35,201 nt of DNA from Patescibacteria group bacterium UBA7396. Lineage in GTDB: Bacteria; Patescibacteriota; Gracilibacteria; BD1-5; UBA6164. Shown piece after piece: positions 1-9,075 of this stretch. The DNA lies in assembly GCA_002470645.1 (NCBI GenBank), contig DKNE01000015.1, positions 1 through 35,201 on the forward strand. Reading direction: 5' to 3'. Below the pieces are notes generated by a model. That model was not told the DNA's origin. It saw only the letters and a list, made by a program, of their open reading frames with translations, and made no database searches. Numbering within the stretch: the first letter of the stretch is position 1; each line of letters opens with the position of its first letter. The position numbers and the translations under genes are program-made.

Positions 1-768
1 TTATTTTATGTAAATTTGGTTTTTACCATTTCTTTTTGCTTTATACATAAGCTCATCAGCTCTTTGAAAAATACTTTCATAACTATCATCTATTTTACAC
101 TCAGTAATTCATCAAGAAAAGGTTATAGAAAAATTAATACTTCTTTTTATATTTTTTTGATTTAAAAAATCTAAAACTTTTGAGAGTCATTTATAGAGCT
201 TTTCTTTATTTCATTTATATAATATTATAAATTCTTCTCCCCCATACCTATAAATACATTGATCTCAGAATTGTAATTTTAATATCTCAGTGAGGTATTT
301 GAGAGCATTATCTCATCATAAGTGACTATAAGTATCATTTATTATTTTAAAATTATCTATATCTATTACTGCACAAGAAAAAGGATATTTTTTTTCAATA
401 AGACTTTGTTTTAGATTTCAAAAATCTCTTTGATATCTATGTCTTGTATACACTCAAGTAAGATGATCCTTTTCTAATTCCTCTATATTTTCTTGCAACG
501 TTTGTATTTTTTGTATCATAATATTTTGTTTACTAATGATTTCATTACTAAGAGATTGTATGAGGGATTTTAATTCCTCTATTGGGATATTTAATTGAAG
601 AGATGTAATAATTTGTTCAGCATCATGTGTTATATTTCAACTAGAAATTTGTTCTACAATTAACTGTACTCATTCGGCTAAATCTTTTACAGATTTATCT
701 AAATTTACTATATGGGGACATACTCATTTTTTTTCGTCACATATTTTTACTTGGTGAATCATATTCAT
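1..768 (-). CDS. GGDEF-domain diguanylate cyclase
   Basis: Protein of 255 residues, probably making cyclic di-GMP from two GTP. The C-terminal ~155 residues form a GGDEF domain: a 'DxDNFKIIND' metal-binding stretch, then 'DTYSHL' followed by two UGA-coded glycines and D, the active-site signature RYGGEEF (GGEEF variant, normally active), and a typical ending (ADELMYKAKRNGKNQ). The N-terminal ~95 residues are helical, contain two cysteines and probably form a dimerising coiled coil. No membrane segment is visible, so the enzyme is probably cytoplasmic. ATG at 768 is used; a second ATG lies two codons downstream. A weak promoter lies just upstream and would leave almost no leader. The stop is at the window edge, so the gene is complete. 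Function is known from the family; the signal sensed is unknown. Confidence 0.9.
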
Positions 769-778
769 CTATTTTTAT

Positions 779-808
779 AATTTATTAATTATTTTTTTAT
801 AATGTCAA
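779..808 (-). promoter_or_regulatory. candidate promoter of the GGDEF gene
   Basis: On the minus strand a perfect -35 TTGACA (803-808) is followed after 18 bases by TAAATT (779-784). The -10 match is poor. Transcription would start only a few bases before the ATG at 768, so the mRNA would be nearly leaderless. Confidence 0.35.
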
Positions 809-820
809 ATGTATAAAAGC

Positions 821-853
821 AACATAAAAGTTAGACTTCCTAACTTTTATGTT
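821..853 (-). terminator. hairpin downstream of rpoD
   Basis: Perfect 14-bp stem (821-834 with 840-853) and a 5-base loop, 9 bases after the rpoD stop. On the minus strand it is followed by GCTTTTATAC, a short T-run, so it is probably an intrinsic terminator of moderate strength. Confidence 0.65.
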
Positions 854-861
854 TCCTTAAT

Positions 862-2205
862 TTAGAAAAACTTAATTCTATCAGCATTTGGGTGGTCTTT
901 AAGTTTTTCAAGAGTTTTTGCTTCAATTTGTCTAATTCTTTCTCTGGTTACTCAAAACTCTTTTCCTACTTCTTCTAATGTATGAACATCTCATCCATCA
1001 AGTCCAAATCTCATAATGATTATTTTTCTTTCTCTAGGAGTTAAAAAGTCAAGCATTTCATAGAGATTTTCTTTCAGAAGAGTCATATTTGTTTCTTTAT
1101 CTGGGGTAAGATTTTTGTCATCTTCAATAAAATCTCCAAGTGAGGTATCTTCTTCACTCCCAACTGGGGCATCAAGGGAAAGGATATCTTGAGAAATACG
1201 CATAATTTGTCTTACTTTTCTTATATCCATATCCATTTCTGTTGCTAGTTCTTCCATAAGAGGTTCACGAGTAAGCTCTTGAGTAAGTCTTCTATAGGTA
1301 TGAGTAAATTTATTAATAGTTTCAATCATGTGAACAGGTACTCTTATAGTTCTTGCTTGATCAGCTATGGCTCTTGTTACTCATTGTCTAATCCACCAAG
1401 TAGCATAGGTAGAAAATTTAAATCATTTATCAGGGTCAAATTTATCAACTGCTCTAAAGAGTCCCACATTTCATTCTTGAATGAGATCAAGAAGTCCAAG
1501 TCCTCTTCACATATATTTTTTTGCAATAGAAACTACGAGTCTTAAGTTGGCAGCAGCAAGTTTTTTTCTTGCTTCTTGGTCTCATTTTTTTATTTTTCTT
1601 CCAAGATCAATTTCTTCTTCCGCTGTTAATAGGTTGACTCTTCAAATTTCATTTAGATACATTCTTATACTATCATCACTAATTTCAGAAAGTGAAATAG
1701 TTGCTTTTTCAACATCTTCTTCAGTATCTTTTTTTTCAACATCAAAAAGGTTATCTTTATCAAGAGTATCAACTATTTCAATTTTGAGTTGTAAAAATCT
1801 CACATAAATTTCATCAAGTAGATCTAAATCATCTTCTGCTTGAGGAAGGGCAGCCATAATCTCATCTTGGGTTATTTTTCCATCTTTTTTTCATTTTCTC
1901 ATGAGCTCTTGAATATCTTCTGGCATTCCATCAAGAATTTCTTTAGGTACTTCAACATCAATAAATTTTTGAAGTCCTTTCCCAAGTCTTCTTTTATCTT
2001 CAGATCTATCAACAGGCATTTTTTTCAGCCCTTTCTCTAATTTTTTATCATCTCATTCATAATCCTCTTCTAAACTTAACTCTTCTTCCCATAAATCATC
2101 TTCTGTAGGTTCTAATTTTTCCTCAGTTTCTTCTTCAAAAACTATTTCATCTAAATTTATTTCTTCAATTAGGTTTTCTTCTTCTTGGGTTGATTTTTTT
2201 GACAT
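862..2205 (-). CDS. rpoD: primary sigma factor RpoD (sigma-70)
   Basis: Protein of 447 residues, the housekeeping sigma subunit that directs RNA polymerase to -35/-10 promoters. The first ~160 residues are strongly acidic (runs of E and D) and replace a normal region 1. Region 1.2/2 begins at 'RMYLNEIGRVNLLT', followed by the core-binding 'NLRLVVSIAKKY' and the -10-recognition 'FSTYATWWIRQGVTRAI'. Region 3 follows. Region 4 ends with 'TPRERKIIIMRFGLDG' and the helix-turn-helix 'EVGKEFGVTRERIRQIEAK'. Several conserved glycines are UGA. It lies downstream of dnaG on the same strand, the classic macromolecular-synthesis order, with a terminator-like hairpin between them. The intact region 2.4 and 4.2 helices fit the TTGACA/TATAAT-like promoters seen in this window. 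Confidence 0.97.
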
Positions 2206-2257
2206 AAAAATTAGGTTAAGAAATACATATATTATTAAGAAAATAAACAAAAAAACA

Positions 2258-2277
2258 CCTTCTTATCTTATTGAAGG
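2258..2277 (-). terminator. intrinsic terminator after dnaG
   Basis: Minus-strand stem CCTTC/GAAGG with a 10-base loop, followed at once by TGTTTTTTTG. It sits between dnaG and rpoD and may tune rpoD expression by partial read-through. The rest of 2206-2379 holds only a short TTTACTA/TAGTAAA inverted repeat (2318-2340) and no ORF. Confidence 0.6.
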
Positions 2278-2379
2278 GAGAAAATAGTTTATTTATTTTT
2301 ATTACTTTTCATTTAATTTTACTAAATTTTTTATAGTAAACACAACACCATCATTGTATTGAAAAAAAATAAAATTCAA

Positions 2380-4053
2380 CTATTTTTTTATTTTTAACAA
2401 TTCTTTATACTCGGCAAGTGCATCTTCATCTCAGGAGTTTATTCTTTGTTTTATTTTTCACTCAGCATTTTTAAGAGTATCTTTATTCAGTTTTTGTATA
2501 GTTTTTAGTATAATAGAGTCAATTTTATCTTCATTTTTTACTCAAGAATTCTCAAGTTGAGCTTTTATTTCTAACGCTTCGTCACTTTGAGAAAGAGCTA
2601 AGTAGTGATTTTTTTTACTTAACTCAAATTGATCAATAATTTTTGGTCATTTTTCCAAAATATTTTGTAAATCTATTCATAAATATGTATGAAATGTAAT
2701 ATGTTCAGAAATAAAAGAAAATTTTTCTGGATATTTTATGATATATCAAATAATAAGATCTTCACTGGTAAGTTTATGTGAAACTTGTATTTCAAATTCT
2801 CAAGCTCTTTTTTCTAATTTTGTTTTATTGTATTCAAGATATATGATATCAATTTTTATGTCTAATTTTTTAGAAATCTCTTTGAGGTAAAAATCTTTTT
2901 CTATATTATCTTGGTAGTTTTTAACAATTTCTAAAAGTTTTTTTAACATTTCTTTTTTATCTTGTAAACTATATGTTTCTTGTAATTGCTTTAAATGATA
3001 TCAAATAGGAGAAAGTCCAGAATCAATAAAGGATTGAAAATCTCCTCCAGATTTTATGATTTCATCTGGGTCTTTTCCTCAATCAAGAGAAATAATTTTT
3101 ACTTCTAAATCTTTATTTTTTAGCATTTCTATAGATAATTTTGTAGCTTGTGCTCAAGCATTATCATTGTCAAAACAAAGATATATTTTAGAGGTTAATT
3201 TTTTTATCACTCAAATATGTTTTTCTGTAAGAGCTGTTCCACTGACACACACCGTATTTTTAAATCATGCTTGATGAAGAGCAATAGTATCCATATATCA
3301 TTCAGTGATAATAATGAAATCTTTTTTAGTTATCTCTCACCTAGCTTCAAATAATCCATAAAGTATACTCGATTTATCATAGATTTGTGATGCGGGAGAA
3401 TTTAAGTATTTTGGTTCTCCGTTATGAATAATCCTTCCTGCAAGTCCTACTATATCTCAGCGAATATTTTTAAGAGGGAATATAATTCTACCAATAAATT
3501 TATCTCTTCTTGTTTTTAAATCTCAAAAAACATTGCTTTCACTGATAAGTTCATCATCATATCATTTTTGTTTGAGATAATTATAAAGTTCTACTCCACT
3601 ATCAGCATATCAAAAATCAAAAGTATTGATACTTTCGGTGCTTAATCATCTATCAATAAGGTATTTTTGTACTCAGGGATTGTTTTCTAGACTTTTTTTA
3701 TAATATCTGACAATATCTTTAAAAAGAGAATATACATTTTTTCTTAATGTTTCTCTTTCTTTATCATATCCTTTGAGTTTAATTCATGTAATTGAGGAGA
3801 GTATTTCCATGGCTTCTTTAAAGTCACAATTTTCTACATCCATAATAAATTTCAAAGGACCTCATCATCTATGGCATCAAAAACAATGAGCAATTTGCTT
3901 TGATGGGCTTACAACGAAACTAGGAGTTTTTTCATTATGACCAGGAAAAGGGCAAAGAGCTTTATAATTCACTCCGGCCTTTTTTAAGTTGGTATATTTT
4001 TTTACCAATTCCACTATATCTATACTTGCTTCGAGTTCTTCTACTTGTGACAT
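2380..4053 (-). CDS. dnaG: DNA primase DnaG
   Basis: Protein of 557 residues that makes RNA primers for replication. The N-terminal zinc ribbon has C34, H39, C57 and C60 (CPFPGH ... HCFGCH). The first ligand pair is CX4H rather than the usual CX2H, a two-residue insertion. The RNA-polymerase core follows, with the TOPRIM glutamate motif (ITEGYMDT, about residues 258-265) and the acidic DxD-type motif (CFDNDNAG). The C-terminal ~200 residues are a helical, lysine-rich helicase-binding region with little recognisable sequence. Many glycines are UGA. The gene is followed by a terminator and then rpoD. ATG at 4053 gives a normal N-terminus. The protein is complete and somewhat shorter than the E. 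coli enzyme (581 residues). Confidence 0.95.
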
Positions 4054-4109
4054 AATTGTTAAAAATGAAATATCTTTTTAAAGTGTATTTTTTTTTATTA
4101 AAAAGTAAA

Positions 4110-4146
4110 GTAAAAAGACTTTCTCTTCAAGAGAAAGTCTTTTTAC
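4110..4146 (-). terminator. strong hairpin at the end of the 4143-4841 gene
   Basis: Near-perfect 18-bp stem, GTAAAAAGACTTTCTCTT (4110-4127) with its complement (4129-4146), so a tiny effective loop. It overlaps the stop codon of the upstream gene. On the minus strand it is followed by a short CTTTTT tract. It separates this gene from dnaG. Confidence 0.7.
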
Positions 4147-4841
4147 TCTTTTATTTGAAGAGTAAATGTTTTTTGTAGACCTGGAATACTAAATTGTAAG
4201 ATACCATTTTTTATTTTTACAGAAGTTTCTTTTACTCTATCTTGATTATATATAGCGTATTGTCAATTTTGTTCTTTTGAAATGATAAGTTTACTTGGAA
4301 AATGTGCATTTACTGCTTCTTGTGAGAGTTTTGGCATATAGATATCAAGTTCAAGTTCATATTCTCATTGACTATTAAATTGATTAAGTTTTGGATATTC
4401 TAGACTTCCAATATTGATATTTTCTCATTTTCATGAAATAGTTCATCAAACAATGAAAAATTTAGGTTCTGAAATCATTTCTGGAACTGAAGTTTTTTGA
4501 GAGTGATTTAAGACTCAGGCATATATTTCATATCTATCCATTTTTTTCATTTGTGATAAAACAGATTGTAATTGTTGTATATCATCATTATTTTCTTCAG
4601 ACAAATCCATTTCTTCACTCATATCTATAAGAACATTTCTGATAAAATTTCTATATTCTATCTTTTCTTTTTGACTTAACATATCATATTCAGCAAAAAA
4701 AGCTTCTTTCTTTGTTTGTTCTGTGGGAGTTTCAAATCTTTCATAAATAACAGAAATTAATAATGGGTTTAGTTTAGTTTTTATTTTTTCTAATCCTGAA
4801 ATTTTTTCAGAAATATCAGTTATTTCTATAGGTTTTATCAT
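4143..4841 (-). CDS. uncharacterised 232-residue protein
   Basis: I do not recognise a family. The first ~105 residues are helical, charged and coiled-coil-like (MIKPIEITDISEKIS...), ending near MDRYEIYA. The remaining ~125 residues look beta-rich, including ELELDIYMPKLS and LQFSIPGLQKTFTLQIKE, which faintly recall a small-heat-shock or immunoglobulin-like sandwich. No signal peptide or membrane segment is visible. It has its own promoter (4869-4897) and terminator, so it is probably monocistronic. A cytoplasmic chaperone-like role is only a guess from the beta-rich tail. Confidence 0.8.
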
Positions 4842-4868
4842 AATTTTGTATTAATACTAATTTAGCTT

Positions 4869-4897
4869 ATTATATCATAAAAACTTTTATTTTGCAA
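4869..4897 (-). promoter_or_regulatory. sigma-70 promoter for the 4143-4841 gene
   Basis: On the minus strand, TTGCAA (4892-4897), a 17-base spacer and a perfect TATAAT (4869-4874). Predicted start near 4862, giving a ~20-base leader before the ATG at 4841. This is one of the best promoter matches in the window. Confidence 0.7.
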
Positions 4898-4940
4898 AAA
4901 ATAACTATACTAAGAAGCAATATTTTCTAAATAAAAAAAT

Positions 4941-5627
4941 ATGTTCATTGTTATTGATGGAATTGATGGGAGTTGAAAAGGGACTCAGGTTGAGATTTTA
5001 AGAAAACATTTTGAATCACAAGGTAAAAAAGTAAAAATACTTGATTACCCGAGATATGATCACACTTCTTCTTTTATGGTTCAAAAATACTTAAATTGAG
5101 AATATGGAAAAACACTTTCTCCAAAACTCGCATCTATTTTTTATGCTATTGATAGATATGATTCTATGATGGATAAAAAATATGTAGATTTTGATGAATA
5201 TGATTATATTATCTCAAATCGTTATGTTTCAGCAAGTATGATTCACCAAACAGGGAAAATCGAAAATGATGATGAAGCAAAAGAATTTCTTGATTGGTTA
5301 TATGATTTAGAATACAATATTTTTTGAATTCCTATGCCAGATAAAGTTATTTTTCTTAATGTGACTCCAGAAGTAAGCCAAAAATTGGTGTTACAAAAAG
5401 AGGAAAGAAATTATTTGAAAGGATGAAAAAAAATGGATCTTCATGAAGAAGACATCAACCATTTACAAAATGCATGGAAAAAAGCTATGAAAGTAGTGGA
5501 AATGTATGATGATTGGGTAAAAATAGATTGTGTAGAAAATGGAGAAATATTACCAATTGAATATATAACACAAAAAATTCTTTGAGAGATATCAAAACAA
5601 GAAGAAAAAAAATCAAACAAATCTTAA
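4941..5627 (+). CDS. tmk: thymidylate kinase
   Basis: Protein of 228 residues that phosphorylates dTMP to dTDP. It begins MFIVIDGIDGSGKGTQVE: the P-loop GxDGSGKGT is complete only because the UGA after the serine codon is glycine. A 'DRY'-type segment (YAIDRYDSM) and SNRYVSAS (normally DRYxxSS; the first Asp is Asn here) match the dTMP-binding region. The C-terminal third has the family's 'FLxVTPEVS' followed by a lid-like basic stretch. It is the first gene of a plus-strand set with yraN (9-base gap) and gpsA. No Shine-Dalgarno sequence is visible: the bases before the ATG are A/T only. Confidence 0.95.
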
Positions 5628-5636
5628 TTTTAGCAT

Positions 5637-5996
5637 ATGAAAAAATCTTGAGATAAGGGGGAATTGCTTGCTATAGAATATTTAAAACAAAAATGATATA
5701 CTATACAAGAAATAAATTTTAAATTTTCGACTTTTTGAGAGATAGATATAATCGCTCAATTAGATGATAAAACTATTTTTTTTGAAGTGAAGTATAGAAC
5801 AAATACAATTTTTTGAACCTGAGAAGAATCCATTTCAAAAAATAAACTTTTTAAGATACAAAAAACTTTAGAATATTATTGTATGACACATCATATTAAT
5901 TTTGAAAAAATACAATTTGATGTTATATCCATATCTAAATGAGAAACAAGCTATAAATTAGTTCATTATAAAAACCAAACTTTATGAAAACAATAA
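5637..5996 (+). CDS. yraN: YraN/UPF0102 family protein
   Basis: Protein of 119 residues. The pattern KGELLAIEYLKQKGY, then FGEIDIIAQLDDKTIFFEVKYR, is the UPF0102 (YraN) signature: a PD-(D/E)xK nuclease-like core with E near the start, D in EIDI and ExK in FEVKYR. The family is linked to nucleic-acid processing and Holliday-junction-like activity but is not well characterised. The gene overlaps the next (gpsA) start by 13 bases, so translation is probably coupled. Four or more glycines are UGA. Length is typical for the family (110-130). Confidence 0.88.
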
Positions 5997-6928
5997 TTAT
6001 TTGAGTATGAGCCTTTTGATTTGCCATACTAAAACATGTAGCAAAAACTAACCCAAATACCATATTTTTTGCTTATGAAAAAGATGAATTTGTCTGAGGA
6101 TATTTAAAAAATACAAGAGAAAATCCATATTTTTTTCATGGAGTAAAGTTACCAGAAAACGTTGTATTTTTAGATAATTTAGATAATTTATGAGAGTTTG
6201 ATTTAGTAATTATAGCAATTCCAGCCCAATTTGTTGGTGATTTTATGAATAGTATAAAATATTCTTTTGCTCCTTGAGTTACATTTTTAAACCTTTCAAA
6301 ATGAATTAACAATCAAACACTAGAAACTCCAAGTGATATTTTAGAAAAAAAATTATGAGATATGGATTATAATTATGCCATACTTTCAGGTGGAATGATA
6401 GCAAGTGAACTTGTTGAAGAAAAGATTCTTTGAGCACAAATATGATGTAAAAATAAAGAAGTATCACAACAACTTAAAAATATTTTTGAAAATCAAAATC
6501 TTAAAATTTCCCTTTCTGAACATACAAAAAATATGGAACTTTTTGGAAGTTTTAAAAATATATTTGCACTTTATATGTGATATTTAGAAGGGAGATGACT
6601 TGGAATGTCATCTGTTTGATATTATTTTTGTGAATTATATAAAGAACTTCCTGTTCTCTTAGAAAAACTTTGATGAGAAAAAAATATAGAATTTTCAGAT
6701 TTTTCTCTTGGTGGGGATTTGATAGCAACTTGTTTTTGAAATTCAAGAAATAGATATTTTTGAAATTTAGTTTGAAAATGAAATTCATCACAACAAGCAG
6801 AAGAAATTTTAAAAAATGAAAAAAAACATGCAGAAGGATATTATACTCTTTTATGAATTCAAGAAATTATTTTACAACATCAAGAACTAAAAGAATTTCA
6901 AAAAATAGTTCAAATATTTACAAAATAA
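5984..6928 (+). CDS. gpsA: NAD(P)-dependent glycerol-3-phosphate dehydrogenase
   Basis: Protein of 314 residues reducing dihydroxyacetone phosphate to sn-glycerol-3-phosphate for phospholipid synthesis. The N-terminus has a Rossmann GxGxxG (IIIGVGAFGFA; first and last glycines UGA). A middle segment 'VIIAIPAQFVGDF' matches the family. The catalytic Lys lies in 'ELFGSFKNIFALYMGYLEG', and the substrate-binding 'GGDLIATCFGNSRNRYFG' is intact. ATG at 5984 lies inside yraN. The stop lies within a strong bidirectional terminator shared with the convergent Fur-family gene. Confidence 0.93.
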
Positions 6929-6955
6929 AAAATCCTATAGGATTTTTTATTTTGT
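6920..6955. terminator. bidirectional terminator between gpsA and fur-like gene
   Basis: Perfect 16-bp stem ACAAAATAAAAAATCC (6920-6935) with its complement (6940-6955), loop of four bases. It provides A-run and T-run on both strands and contains the stop codons of both convergent genes. Confidence 0.8.
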
Positions 6956-7294
6956 AAATTGTCAAAAAATTTTTATATCATAATTATTTGCTGTAAATCA
7001 TTTTGGAAGTTGAAAATCTGGAATTGATGTTATATCCATATCAATAATATCACCAGTTATTTCATCAACAAGATGAATATGAGGTGCCTTTGATTTTTCA
7101 AAATATGTTTTTTTACTGGCTCCAACCACTTTTTTTAACATTCATTCAGATGCCAGCTCTTCTACATTTCTATAAATAGAAGATTTTCAAGCAGAAGGAT
7201 ATTTTTCTGAAATATACAAAAAAATCTCATCCACAGTAAGGTGTTTGTTATCACAAATATTTATAATATCTTGAGTATAAAAATGTGTTTTCAT
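6947..7294 (-). CDS. Fur-family transcriptional regulator
   Basis: Protein of 115 residues. The N-terminal winged helix (HLTVDEIFLYISEKYPSAGKSSIYRNVEELASEGMLKKV) matches the Fur DNA-recognition helix 'ATVYRTL'. The short C-terminal dimerisation domain retains the metal-ligand-like HIH (PHIHLVDEITGDIIDM), but where typical Fur has CxxCG this protein has DEITG, so the structural Zn-Cys site is missing. That suggests a divergent metal or oxidative-stress sensor rather than classical Fur. The gene starts one base beyond a perfect 18-bp inverted repeat (7296-7341), a plausible self-regulatory operator. It is convergent with gpsA and downstream of the baseplate-J-like gene. Confidence 0.82.
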
Positions 7295-7295
7295 A

Positions 7296-7341
7296 AAAAA
7301 ATAGTTTACAATACATATGCAGTTATTGTAAACTATTTTTT
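7296..7341. promoter_or_regulatory. 18-bp inverted repeat abutting the fur-like start
   Basis: AAAAAATAGTTTACAATA (7296-7313) is exactly complementary to 7324-7341, with a 10-base centre. It lies between the stop of the 7383-9032 gene and the ATG at 7294. It could be an operator for the Fur-family protein or a terminator of the upstream gene (on the minus strand it ends in T7). Its core TTTACAATA/TATTGTAAA is more ordered than a terminator needs. Confidence 0.6.
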
Positions 7342-7382
7342 CAAATGTCAAATTTAAATGAGAATTATTCTTATTAATAGCA

Positions 7383-9032
7383 TTAATTTGATCTGATTTT
7401 CATTATGATATTATCAACATTTGAAGAAACTCTTTTTATAAAAAATGGAGTATTTTTAATATTAATATTACTTATTTTTCATTCATTCAGGAGAATGTTT
7501 TTTGCTTCATCATTATCAAGTCAAAGAATAAGTGCCTTTAATCTTTGATTATAATTATTCGCATTATTATCAAAATCATAACTGAGCCCAATATCTACTT
7601 CAGTAGTTGATTTTATGGTAAGTGGATTATTTATTTTATCAAGAATTACTGTCATTCTAAGAGAATTCTCATCTATCATTATAAGTTTATCAGTTCATGA
7701 AAGTAAACTATCATTGATAACATTTCTCATTAAATTTAACACAGAAGTTTTATTATAAACATATGTTTCTAAAGTAATTTCTCCCTGAAGTGTGAAAGTT
7801 TCAATTTTTTCTCAAGGTTTAATTTCTTTAGGAATAGTTTTAATAGAGAGATTTTTATATTTCAATACATCTTTTATAGGAAGAATTTCGTATTTTACTC
7901 AAAAAATTTTATTGTCTTCTTCTATTTTTGTTTTGAGAGTACTCATCGCTTGTTTTTCTAACATTTCCTCAAGAATTTGCTTGGCATTTTTTTCATCATT
8001 ATCGCTTACTATATAGGTGATATTATCTTCTCAACCTGTAAATTCTCCTACAGATTTTGCATAAATTTTATCTTGGCTAAATCTGAGTCATGGAAATGTA
8101 AATAAATTTTCTTCTTTTAGATTTCATTTACTTCCTATAAATTGTCCATCATTGTCATAAATACGAGCAATAACTTTTGCTGTTGTTGTTCAAAGAACGG
8201 TTTCTCAGCTTCCATTTAATGTTCTTCCTGGAATTCTTACCCAATCTTGAGTTTCAAAAATGAGACCATCTTTATTTAAAAGCCTTGTAGAAGGTCTAAA
8301 AACTTGCTCTTCTTTCAATTCATTTATAAATATTACTTCTCAAATAGCTCTTCCAGTAGCATCATAATCAATACCAGTTGTTTTATGTGTATAATCAAGA
8401 GTTACACTTTGAGATATTTTTTTAATGGGAACTTTCAACTCATTTGATATCATGCTTAATTCTCCAGCTGTTTCTTCATAAATAATATTAATAGCTTTTG
8501 TTTTTACACTAATTTCAGGAATTATTTCTATAAATGTTTTTGAAACAGCAAAGTAAAATATAAACACAAGCATTCATATAGATGTCATGAGTCAGAAAAG
8601 TAAAAATAATACTCAAGACTTTCTTACTCTGTTATAGGGATTATAGTATTTAAGTGTGTTAATTCATGTTTTTTTACCAAGGAATTGTACAAATCTTGAA
8701 ATATATTTTTTAATAGCAAAAATAAAATATTCAAAAAAAGTAAAATTATGTTTTAGTAATTCTTGTTTTAAGTTTTTTTCTTTGTGAAATTCGCTATCTT
8801 TTACTAAAGAATAATTAATTCATAAAGGAGCTCCTATTTTTTTTGATGATATATCATGAGTTAAAATAGTAATTCTTTTTTCTCAGGCTTTATTTTTGAG
8901 AATTTTTAATGACATGTAATTATTTAAAATACTATGTCAAAAAGGAAATTCTATTAAAAGCTCTTTATCCTCACTATTATTAATTTTATTTACTACATCA
9001 ATAATAGTATCACTTTGCAAAACTTTTATCAT
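7383..9032 (-). CDS. baseplate J-like membrane protein of CPR type
   Basis: Protein of 549 residues. The first ~80 residues form a small alpha/beta domain (MIKVLQSDTIIDVVNKINNS ... ITILTHDISSKKIGAPLG) seen at the head of many CPR envelope proteins. A basic region follows, then one membrane span (SGVLFLLFGLMTSIGMLVFIFYFAVS, about residues 139-165). The ~380-residue C-terminal part is beta-rich with 'EEVIFINELKEE...FRPSTRLLNKDGLIF' and 'RIPGRTLNGSGE', like proteins annotated as baseplate J/gp47-like in Patescibacteria. It probably faces the outside of the membrane. No phage genes surround it, so a phage-tail role is unlikely. Its start is 43 bases from the divergent MutS-like gene. Confidence 0.7.
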
Positions 9033-9039
9033 CTTTTAT

Positions 9040-9067
9040 TTGAAAATAACTAAAAAGTAATTATAGT
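9040..9067 (+). promoter_or_regulatory. candidate promoter of the MutS-like gene
   Basis: TTGAAA (9040-9045), 16-base spacer, TATAGT (9062-9067). The predicted start is about 9074-9076, so the transcript would begin at or within two bases of the ATG (leaderless). Confidence 0.5.
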
Positions 9068-9075
9068 TTGATTAT

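Noticed and set aside
991..2250. Short fragments of rpoD and other genes interrupted by apparent stops, as if pseudogenes
   Set aside because: All interruptions are UGA at glycine positions; the full genes are intact in table 25.
7383..9032. Prophage tail baseplate gene
   Set aside because: No other phage genes; the domain layout (signal-like head and one membrane span) is the CPR envelope type.
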